From: Thiosocius sp963808165
GTDB taxonomy: Bacteria; Pseudomonadota; Gammaproteobacteria; Chromatiales; Chromatiaceae
Direction of reading: 5' to 3'
DNA length: 64,000 nt
NCBI GenBank assembly: GCA_963808165.1
Contig: CAWEET010000016.1
Location: 248,001-312,000, forward strand
Below, one piece after another: positions 8,462 through 15,630 of this stretch. Position 1 is the first letter of the stretch, and the number at the start of each line of letters is the position of its first letter. The position numbers and the translations under genes are program-made. The notes below the pieces were generated by a model. It did no database searches, had not been told where the DNA came from, and saw only the letters and a list, made by a program, of their open reading frames with translations.

Positions 8462-9022
8462 TCAGCGCGGCAGTTTCGCCGAAAGCCAAAGCATCGCCGG
8501 CTGGTCAGTCTTCTCGAGTTCTTTCTTCAGCACCAGCATCCCCTTCGGCAGATCCCACTGCAGCACATTGTCGGCATCCGGGCCCTCGGCGATCGCCTCG
8601 GCGACATTGCTGGGCTGGCCCAGTTCACCGATGTAGTGGCCCATGATCTGCTTGTGGTACTGGTCACGGTAGATCATCTGCATCGCATTGACCTGTCCGC
8701 CGCGGAAATAGAAGGTGATCAGGCGCGAGGGGAAGCCGTTGAAGGTCCCGATCTTCGCGGCGCAGAGGCTGTCGCCGAACGGGGTGTCCCTGGGTGTGCA
8801 GTGCCACTCGTTGTCGCTGTATACGCGCTCGATGTCTTGCTGGGAAAATCCACTGTCCAGCTCTTCGATACTGACCTTGATATCGTCTTCGCCCAACAGC
8901 CACAGCAACGCGGTGTCGGACACGCGTGCCCCTTCGTCGGTGAACAAAAGCCAGTACGGCGGCACGAACACCAGGATCAGGATGAGTATGGTCTTGTGGA
9001 CGTTGGGTTTTTTCTCGGCCAT
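8462..9022 (-). CDS. Conserved hypothetical membrane-anchored protein
   Basis: A 186-residue protein starting MAEKKPN. One transmembrane segment at about residues 10-26 (KTILILILVFVPPYWLLF) is followed by a soluble domain of about 150 residues, probably outside the cytoplasm, with two cysteines (HCTP and LCAAK) that could form a disulfide. The ATG at 9022 starts 14 bases beyond the stop of the DEDD exonuclease gene on the same strand, so these are likely cotranscribed. Function unknown. Confidence 0.65.
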   Translation of the reverse strand: MAEKKPNVHKTILILILVFVPPYWLLFTDEGARVSDTALLWLLGEDDIKVSIEELDSGFSQQDIERVYSDNEWHCTPRDTPFGDSLCAAKIGTFNGFPSRLITFYFRGGQVNAMQMIYRDQYHKQIMGHYIGELGQPSNVAEAIAEGPDADNVLQWDLPKGMLVLKKELEKTDQPAMLWLSAKLPR

Positions 9023-9036
9023 GCAAATTGCTCTCG

Positions 9037-9729
9037 TCAGCGTTTGCTGAGGAACTCGCCCAGTGGACAGGGGCGCCCCGGGTAAAGATTGTCGGCCATG
9101 GCGAGAAACAGTTCGGCAGTGGCCAGCGCGTCGCTCAATGCATTGTGTGCCTTGTACTGCGGCAGATTGTACCTGGGCCTGAGATTGAACAGGCGAAGGT
9201 CTCCCGACTGGATCAGGTGATTGCGGCGCTCGAACACCCGTTGGCCGATCTCGAGGGTATCGATGATAGGGACGACGAACGGCGCCCCATACAGCCTGCG
9301 GCATACCGTATCGATGAAGTTCTGTTCGATCGCCGAGTAATGTACCAGCATGGGTTTGCCGGCGAGCCGACCGAGCAATTCGGGCAGCAGTTCCTCTATT
9401 GGGGTACCGGCGGCCGACTGGTCGTCGGTGATCTGGTGGATCACGGCCGATTCTCCGGGAATGGCGCGATCGATGCACACGATGCTGTGCCAGGCGGTAT
9501 CGAGTTTCACGCCAAAGTGGTCGACATGCACCAGGCCGATGCTCAGGATCACATCCTTGCGCGGGTCGAGGCCGGTGGTTTCGAGGTCGAGGGCGACGAT
9601 TTCGATTTCGCGGCAGTCGCTGCGGCTGTCGGGAAACGGCGTCGCGAGGTAATCGGCCAGCGGCCCAGGCCTCGCCTTCGCGAGTGCCTTCCTGCGCCGG
9701 TAATCCTTGCCTAAGAATCTAGCAAACAC
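9037..9729 (-). CDS. DEDDh 3'-5' exonuclease (Pol III epsilon-like)
   Basis: A 230-residue exonuclease-fold protein. Exo I is VALDLETTGLD, with the two metal-binding acids; Exo II-type residues follow in the middle (LVHYSAIEQNFID); Exo III is the KAHNALSDALATAEL segment containing the general-base His and final Asp. It is not the replicative DnaQ: it lies nine bases after the cNMP/CBS/DUF294 gene. An epsilon-like exonuclease next to a DUF294 protein and an acetate-type symporter is a recurring gene neighbourhood in proteobacteria. Substrate unknown. Confidence 0.88.
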   Translation of the reverse strand: MFARFLGKDYRRRKALAKARPGPLADYLATPFPDSRSDCREIEIVALDLETTGLDPRKDVILSIGLVHVDHFGVKLDTAWHSIVCIDRAIPGESAVIHQITDDQSAAGTPIEELLPELLGRLAGKPMLVHYSAIEQNFIDTVCRRLYGAPFVVPIIDTLEIGQRVFERRNHLIQSGDLRLFNLRPRYNLPQYKAHNALSDALATAELFLAMADNLYPGRPCPLGEFLSKR

Positions 9730-9738
9730 CGGTGCTTG

Positions 9739-11598
9739 TTATCCCAGCTTGTCGGCGCCGAAGCGCTTGGCCATGGTTTCCTGCATGGTCTGGATCACCC
9801 GGAACGCGTGCTTCAGGTGTTCCCGCTCGAGTTCCGAGAGCTCGCTCGGTGGCACATAGTTGTCGGGGCTCCTGCTGTTCCTGATCTGATTGGCCTGATG
9901 CTGGATGCGCAGGCTTGCGATGAACTCCAGCGCGTCTTCGAGGTTCTCGGCCATTTCCGTCGACAGCATTTTGCTGCCGGCACAGGCCTGCAGGCGCTCG
10001 ACCGTGTTGACCGGCTCCTTGCCCAGTGCGAGCGCCAGTACCCGGGCGATGTCGGTGATCGGCACGATGCCCCGGTGTTTGAGGTCGAGGGCCTCATCGT
10101 GTTCACCGCCGCGCTCGAGCACGAACTGCCGGAAGAAGCCGAGCGGCGGCCGATGCTTAAGAGCGTTCGCCACCATGTAGGCGAGAAAGATCTGGTTCGT
10201 CTGGGATTTCTTCAGGATGTTCTGCTGCAGGGGGACGAACAGCGCCGTGGTCCCGGTGACGGGGCGCAGGTCGAAGAAGATGCTCGACAGCATCACCGAC
10301 TTGGGCTCGGGATTCTCGATCCACTTGTCGAAATAGCCCATCCAGATCTTCAGCGGCTTGCGCCACTCCGGATTGGTGGCCATCGCGTCGCCGGGACAAT
10401 ACACGAAGCCGCACTCGTTCAGGCCATCGCTGACGAACTTGGCCAACGCGGCGAAATACTCATCGTGCTGCTGTTCGTCAAACTCATCCGACAACAGCAG
10501 TGCATTGTCCTGATCGGAATGTGAACTCTGCTCATGCCTGGCCTGCGAGCCGCCGGCCATCCAGACATAGGGGACCGGGGGCGGGCCGAGTTCGGCCTCG
10601 GCCATCGTCAGCAGACGACCGGTGATCGAATCGGTCAGGCATGAAACCGCTTCGCCGATATGCCGCGCCGCGACATTGGCGTTGGCCAGATGCAGGTGCA
10701 GCTTGGGCAGGCGCTTGCTGATCCCGATCAGGTCCTCGACCGTCTTGGCCTTGCGGACATCGGCCGCCAGGTAGGCCGAGTTCGCACTCTGGTGGTTGGC
10801 CAGGTCGGTTGCGGTGACCATGCCGACGAGTTTGCCGTTACGGGTCACCGGCAGGTGGTGGAAGTGCATGCGGGTCATGGTCATCAAGGCCTGGGCGGTG
10901 AGCGTGCGGGCCTCGATGGTCATGGGTTTCAGCGTCATGATGTGGTCGATCTGTTCACTGCCGGTCAGGCCTATCGCGACGCAGCGCTTGCGCAGATCTC
11001 GGTCGGTGACCAGGCCCACCAGTTCCTCGCCCTGCATGACCATGACCGAGGACACATCCTTGTTGCTCATCAGGGCCGCGGTCTCGCGGATGGTCATACC
11101 CGATGTCGCGGTGATCGGCGGCTTGCGGATCAGGCTGCCGACCTCGACCATCATCGCGGCGACGGTCGGGTCGTCGGATTCCTGCATCGTGGAGACAGCA
11201 GCCTTGAGCCGGTCTTTGATCGTCGCGGAAAAATGCTCGCTGAACGCCTTGGATGCGCGGCATAGCGCTTTCAGGTGCTCGCAGCTCAACAGGTACAGCA
11301 GCGTATCCTCGGACGCTTCACCGCGGTTGCACTTGGACAGGTTTACCAGCTGGCAGCTCACGCTGTAGGCATCGCCTTCTGCCAGCTTCTCGCACAGCTC
11401 ACCAGCGTCGTCGAAGATCTCGATTGCGCCGCTGCGCACGATATAGAGGAACCCGTCGCGCGGTGGGAAGGCGCTGCCACGGCGCAGATAGCGGATCTCG
11501 ATGTCTTTCGGCAGTTCGTCGAGCAGGTCTGCGTCCAGATAGCTGAAGGGGTTGCGCTGTGCAAGAAACTGGCGAATCTCAATCAGTTCGACTTCCAT
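9739..11598 (-). CDS. cNMP-binding / CBS-pair / DUF294 putative nucleotidyltransferase
   Basis: A 619-residue cytoplasmic signalling-type protein. Domains in order: cyclic-nucleotide-binding-like domain (about 15-135), a CBS pair (about 160-285, with ISGMTIRETAALM-like and HHLPVTRNGKLVGMVT segments), a DUF294 nucleotidyltransferase-like domain (about 310-460; GGSQARHEQ and a D-x-D-type HSDQDNALL motif) and a DUF294 C-terminal helical domain (about 480-610). Related to GlnD-type uridylyltransferases in fold. It probably senses adenine nucleotides and modifies or regulates a partner, perhaps the nearby symporter. Target not known. Confidence 0.85.
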   Translation of the reverse strand: MEVELIEIRQFLAQRNPFSYLDADLLDELPKDIEIRYLRRGSAFPPRDGFLYIVRSGAIEIFDDAGELCEKLAEGDAYSVSCQLVNLSKCNRGEASEDTLLYLLSCEHLKALCRASKAFSEHFSATIKDRLKAAVSTMQESDDPTVAAMMVEVGSLIRKPPITATSGMTIRETAALMSNKDVSSVMVMQGEELVGLVTDRDLRKRCVAIGLTGSEQIDHIMTLKPMTIEARTLTAQALMTMTRMHFHHLPVTRNGKLVGMVTATDLANHQSANSAYLAADVRKAKTVEDLIGISKRLPKLHLHLANANVAARHIGEAVSCLTDSITGRLLTMAEAELGPPPVPYVWMAGGSQARHEQSSHSDQDNALLLSDEFDEQQHDEYFAALAKFVSDGLNECGFVYCPGDAMATNPEWRKPLKIWMGYFDKWIENPEPKSVMLSSIFFDLRPVTGTTALFVPLQQNILKKSQTNQIFLAYMVANALKHRPPLGFFRQFVLERGGEHDEALDLKHRGIVPITDIARVLALALGKEPVNTVERLQACAGSKMLSTEMAENLEDALEFIASLRIQHQANQIRNSRSPDNYVPPSELSELEREHLKHAFRVIQTMQETMAKRFGADKLG

Positions 11599-11801
11599 TG
11601 GATACGGAACCTGTTGCCTGGGTGTCGCGATCTGCGCAGCTTAGCAAAAGCAGCTCTTTCCGGCCGCTCGATTCGACGCGAAGGTGCGCTGTGGCAGTTG
11701 CCTGGACGATCTTGAGGACCGCGGAGGCGTTCCTGGCGGTTTGTGCGGGGAGCCATGCTCTGGGGTTTGGGCAGACCCGGCCCGTCCAGGGCTTTTCGGT
11801 G

Positions 11802-11837
11802 GCAAACAAAAAGGCCCCGCCTCAAAGAGGCGGGGCC
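11802..11837 (-). terminator. Rho-independent terminator after symporter gene
   Basis: A perfect 11-bp stem (GGCCCCGCCTC) with a three-base loop at 11813-11837 is followed on the minus strand by TTTTTGTTT. It lies 23 bases after the symporter stop and separates that operon from the DUF294 gene. Confidence 0.9.
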
Positions 11838-11860
11838 AGGCTTCCTACCGGAAATGCCTT

Positions 11861-13642
11861 TTAGTGGTCGGTGGCGGTTCCTGCGCCCTTCGGCACGCGG
11901 ATGTCCTCGACCAGGTGCTGGATGTGCTCCGGCGGCTCGGCGGTGACCTTCGACACCAGGATAGCCACGACGAAGTTCACCAGGGCCCCGATGGCACCGA
12001 ACGCGTTCGGCGAGATACCGAAGAACCAGTCGGGCTTCATGTCACCCAGGAACGCAGTGCCCGGGATGAAGAAGATGCCCTTGTGTTGGAACACGTACAG
12101 CAGCGTGATGCCGATGCCCGCGATCATGCCCCAGATGGCGCCGGCACGGTTCACCTTCTTGTTGAAGATGCCCATCATCAGCGCGGGGAAGATCGAGGAC
12201 GCGGCCAGACCGAACGCGATCGCCACGGTGCCCGCGGCGAAATCCGGTGGATGCAGGCCGAGGTAACCGGCGAGGAAGATCGCACCGGCCATCGAGATAC
12301 GCGAAGCCAGCAGCTCGCTTTTCTCCGAGATGTTCGGATTGATCATGCCTTTGATAACGTCATGCGAGACCGCCGACGCAATCGCGAGCAACAGACCGGC
12401 AGCGGTCGACAGCGCGGCGGCCAGGCCACCGGCAACCACGATCGCGATGACCCAGTTCGGCAGGCCAGCGATCTCCGGGTTGGCCAGCACCATGATGTCG
12501 CGATCTACCGTGACCTCGCTGCCTTTCCAGCCGAAACCCTCGGCCTTGGCGGCCATCTCGGGGTTCTTGTCATTGTAGTACTGGATACGACCATCAGCGT
12601 TCTTGTCGTCGAACGTCAGCAGGCCGGTTGCCTCCCACTTCTTGAACCAGGCGGGAACATTAGCGTACTCGAGGTTGGCGGTTTCTTCACCGACCGGGCC
12701 GGTCTGGATGGTCTGGTGCAGGTTCAGGCGAGCCATGGAGCCAACAGCCGGGGCCGTGGTGTAGAGGATCGCGATGAATACCAGCGCCCAACCCGCAGAA
12801 CTACGGGCATCCTTCACCCTGGGAACGGTGAAGAAGCGGATGATGACGTGTGGCAGACCGGCAGTACCGATCATCAGCGACAGCGTGTAAACGAACATGT
12901 TGAGCTTGGAGCCCATGACCTGTGTCGAGTATTGCGCGAAGCCGAGGTCGGTCACCACCTGGTCGAGCTTGCCCATCATCGACAGGCCGGAACCATCCGT
13001 CATCGAGCCGATCAGGCCCAGCTGCGGGATCGGGTTGCCGGTCAGGTTCATGGAGATGAAGACGGCCGGAATGGTGTAGGCGAAGATCAGTACGACGTAC
13101 TGTGCGATCTGGGTATAGGTGATGCCCTTCATGCCACCGAGTACCGCGTACACGAACACGATGCCCATACCGATGTACAGACCTGCTTCGTAGCTGGTCT
13201 CGAGGAAGCGTGAGAAGGCCACACCGATGCCCTTCATCTGGCCGATTACGTAGGTAACCGAGGCCAGGATGAGACACGATACGGCAACCATGCGCGCGGT
13301 CTGCGAGTAGAAACGCTCGCCGATGAACTCTGGCACGGTGAACTTGCCGAACTTACGCAGGTAAGGTGCAAGCAGCAGCGCCAGCAGCACGTATCCGCCG
13401 GTCCAGCCCATCAGGAAGACCGAGGCACCGTAGCCATTGTAGGCGATCAGGCCGGCCATCGAGATGAAGGATGCGGCAGACATCCAGTCGGCGGCGGTAG
13501 CCATACCGTTGGCAACGGGGTGAATACCCTTGCCGGCAACATAGAATTCGCCGGTGGTTGAGGCACGTGCCCAGATGGCAATGCCGATATATAGCGCGAA
13601 CGTCAGTCCGACGACAATGTAGGTGATTGTATTCAGATCCAT
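11861..13642 (-). CDS. Sodium:solute symporter, ActP-like (large subunit)
   Basis: A 593-residue polytopic protein with about 13 hydrophobic segments, of the SSS/SLC5 family nearest to acetate or short-chain monocarboxylate permease ActP. Diagnostic segments: GMATAADWMSAASFISMAG near residue 50, VPEFIGERFYS, and GGLAAALSTAAGLLLAI. A roughly 90-residue soluble insertion between later helices (EKTANLEYANVP... to ...GWKGSEVTVDRD) is typical of the subtype that works with a DUF4212 small subunit. AGGAGG lies upstream of the ATG. It is probably controlled by the adjacent CbrA/NtrC-like system via the palindrome at 14199. Confidence 0.9.
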   Translation of the reverse strand: MDLNTITYIVVGLTFALYIGIAIWARASTTGEFYVAGKGIHPVANGMATAADWMSAASFISMAGLIAYNGYGASVFLMGWTGGYVLLALLLAPYLRKFGKFTVPEFIGERFYSQTARMVAVSCLILASVTYVIGQMKGIGVAFSRFLETSYEAGLYIGMGIVFVYAVLGGMKGITYTQIAQYVVLIFAYTIPAVFISMNLTGNPIPQLGLIGSMTDGSGLSMMGKLDQVVTDLGFAQYSTQVMGSKLNMFVYTLSLMIGTAGLPHVIIRFFTVPRVKDARSSAGWALVFIAILYTTAPAVGSMARLNLHQTIQTGPVGEETANLEYANVPAWFKKWEATGLLTFDDKNADGRIQYYNDKNPEMAAKAEGFGWKGSEVTVDRDIMVLANPEIAGLPNWVIAIVVAGGLAAALSTAAGLLLAIASAVSHDVIKGMINPNISEKSELLASRISMAGAIFLAGYLGLHPPDFAAGTVAIAFGLAASSIFPALMMGIFNKKVNRAGAIWGMIAGIGITLLYVFQHKGIFFIPGTAFLGDMKPDWFFGISPNAFGAIGALVNFVVAILVSKVTAEPPEHIQHLVEDIRVPKGAGTATDH

Positions 13643-13654
13643 TTAGTTTGCCTC

Positions 13655-13909
13655 CTAGTCTTCGTGCACGTCGAACTCGCGATCAAGCGCGTTCATGCGT
13701 GCAGCGTAAAAGAAGATCAGCACAATAAAGACGTAAATAGATCCTTGTTGGGCGAACCAGAAGCCGAGACCAACACCACCTATCCGGATGGCATTGAGAG
13801 GGTCGGCGAGAATGATCCCGAAGCCGTACGAGACGACAAACCAGATCACGAGCAGACTTACCAAGAGGCGAAGGTTCGCCTTCCAGTACTGCGCAGCTTT
13901 TGTATCCAT
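13655..13909 (-). CDS. Symporter small subunit, DUF4212
   Basis: An 84-residue protein with two transmembrane helices (about 13-35 and 48-70), matching the DUF4212 family of small partners of sodium:solute symporters. The second helix contains GGVGLGFWFAQQGSIYVF, a family hallmark. It precedes the large subunit gene by 12 bases with its own ribosome binding site between, so the two form one operon. Confidence 0.9.
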   Translation of the reverse strand: MDTKAAQYWKANLRLLVSLLVIWFVVSYGFGIILADPLNAIRIGGVGLGFWFAQQGSIYVFIVLIFFYAARMNALDREFDVHED

Positions 13910-14304
13910 AGCTCGATCACTCCGCGGTTGTGACAGTGAACTCTTTGTGTTTTTTGTGTATTCCCGGTGCTGGCCTGCCGCACAGCGTGGCTTTCACGCC
14001 TTGTCATTCGGATTCCGTTCCCTGTTATCGCTTTGCGGCCCGGATTTTGTTACCCGTGGGGGCACAGGCAGCCAGACGCGCGAATTGTCCCTGCGGGTGA
14101 GGCTGTTCGTCAAAGGAAATCAGAGACTTAAATGGAGTAACCCGACCCGGGAAGGGGGCTTGTTTGGGTGGTTAGGTAACAGAATGAGAGGTCGTTGTGT
14201 TACTAAACGTAACGTCATTGTTCCCGCCGGTAAAGCGCCGAAAAAATTGCTTCCGGCCGCGAATCCGCCGCGCCGAGGCGCACCCGGACGGCGCATCGTG
14301 AAGC
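13910..14304. other. Promoter region of the symporter operon
   Basis: These 395 bases separate the NtrC-like gene from the symporter operon, both on the minus strand. They hold the palindrome at 14199-14213 and a partial copy, GTTAGGTAAC, at 14171-14180. I see no sigma-54 type GG-N10-GC promoter in the right orientation and no clear sigma-70 pair. No ORF in it looks real. Confidence 0.5.
14199..14213. promoter_or_regulatory. Palindromic operator GTTAC-N5-GTAAC, symporter copy
   Basis: The sequence GTTACTAAACGTAAC is an inverted repeat of GTTAC arms around five bases. The same site, with one spacer base different, is at 18781-18795 before the regulator operon. This copy is 290 bases upstream of the DUF4212 start, a distance suited to an activator of the NtrC type. 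Binding by the adjacent response regulator is inferred. Confidence 0.7.
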
Positions 14305-15630
14305 TCAGTTCTTCCTTTTCGACCGCGGCAGGCCGAAGCGCTGGCGACGTTCCCACAGGGTCTTGCGGCTGATGCCCAGCGCCTGGGCGAGTTCCGTCTC
14401 GGTCATACGGTCCTGGTGCTCGAGCACGAATACCCGAAAGTATTCCTCCAGCGAGAGTCTGTCGTTCAGGTCGGCCGCGGTACCGGCAGCGGTGACGCGA
14501 TGGTCGATCGCCAGCAGCTCGGGCGTGATCACCTCGCCCTCGCAAAGGATCGCCGCGCGCTCGATCGCGTTCGACAATTCGCGCACGTTCCCCGGCCAGT
14601 GGTAACGCCGTATCGCATCCAGCGCTTCACGACAGAGATTCAGCGGCCCGCGGCCGAGCTGTTTGCGCGCCCTGTCGAGCATGAACACGGCCAGCTCGAT
14701 CACGTCGTCACCGCGCTCGCGCAATGGTGGCAGGCTCAGCTCGACCACCCGCAGGCGGAAATAGAGATCGCTGCGGAAGGCGTTTTCCTGCACCAGTTTG
14801 CGGATGTCGCGGTGGGTCGCCGCCAGTATGCGGACATTCGGCAGATTGGGGTCGTTGCTGTCTCCGCCATGCTCTCCGCCCTGCAGCACGCGCAGCAGGC
14901 GGGCCTGCGCGGCCAACGGCAGCTCCCCGATCTCATCCAGGAACAGCGTGCCGCCTTCCGCGCTCTGAATCAGGCCCGGGTGGTATCGGTCCGGCTGATT
15001 CTGTCCGAACAGCTCCACCTCGATCGATCGCTCCGGCACGGCCGCGCAGTTGAAGGCGACGAACGGCGCATCGCAGCGCCTGCTGTGTTTGTGCAGTGCC
15101 CTGGCAACCAGTTCCTTGCCGGTCCCGGACTCGCCGGTGATCAGCACCGTGGCCTCGGTCGGCGCAACCCGGTGGATGCGCGCGCAAACCTCGCTCATCG
15201 CCACACTCTTGCCCACCATGCCGGCGACCGGGTACGCTTGATCGACATCGGTCTGCAACGCAGCGGCGCGGCGCTCCTTGCGCTTTTCGTTCAGCACCTT
15301 TTCCACCAGCATCACCAACTCGTCATGATCGAAGGGCTTGGCGATGTAGTCGGCTGCCCCGCTTTTCATCGCCTCGACCGCCGAGGTCACGGTGGCGAAG
15401 CTGGTCATGATGATCACCGGGACGTCGGGCGCCAGTTTGAGCACATCGTTGCCCTGTCGGCCGGGCAGGCGCAGATCGGTGATGATCAGCTGGTAGTCCT
15501 CCAGCCGCCCGGCCGCCTGCGCGGACTCGACCGACTCGGCCTCACTGACCTGGTGCCCGTGCCGCTCGAGCAGGCGGCGCAGCGCGCTGCGGATCACCGG
15601 TTCGTCTTCAATGATTAGCAAGCGGTTCAT
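14305..15630 (-). CDS. NtrC-family response regulator without GAFTGA motif
   Basis: A 441-residue regulator with receiver (D52 in ITDLRLPG), AAA+ domain (Walker A TGESGTGK at 165-172; Walker B GGTLFLDEIGELP) and Fis-type helix-turn-helix (TELAQALGISRKTLWERR). Between ELFG (206-209) and GGTLFLDE there are only about 16 residues, and the sigma-54-contacting GAFTGA loop is absent. Regulators of this class that lack the loop act without sigma-54, for example Rhodobacter capsulatus NtrC. It overlaps the kinase gene by 23 bases. The likely targets are the two operons preceded by GTTAC-N5-GTAAC. Confidence 0.92.
   Translation of the reverse strand: MNRLLIIEDEPVIRSALRRLLERHGHQVSEAESVESAQAAGRLEDYQLIITDLRLPGRQGNDVLKLAPDVPVIIMTSFATVTSAVEAMKSGAADYIAKPFDHDELVMLVEKVLNEKRKERRAAALQTDVDQAYPVAGMVGKSVAMSEVCARIHRVAPTEATVLITGESGTGKELVARALHKHSRRCDAPFVAFNCAAVPERSIEVELFGQNQPDRYHPGLIQSAEGGTLFLDEIGELPLAAQARLLRVLQGGEHGGDSNDPNLPNVRILAATHRDIRKLVQENAFRSDLYFRLRVVELSLPPLRERGDDVIELAVFMLDRARKQLGRGPLNLCREALDAIRRYHWPGNVRELSNAIERAAILCEGEVITPELLAIDHRVTAAGTAADLNDRLSLEEYFRVFVLEHQDRMTETELAQALGISRKTLWERRQRFGLPRSKRKN

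Noticed and set aside
13910..14198. Search for a sigma-54 promoter in front of the symporter operon
   Set aside because: No GG-N10-GC element in the minus-strand orientation; consistent with a regulator lacking GAFTGA.
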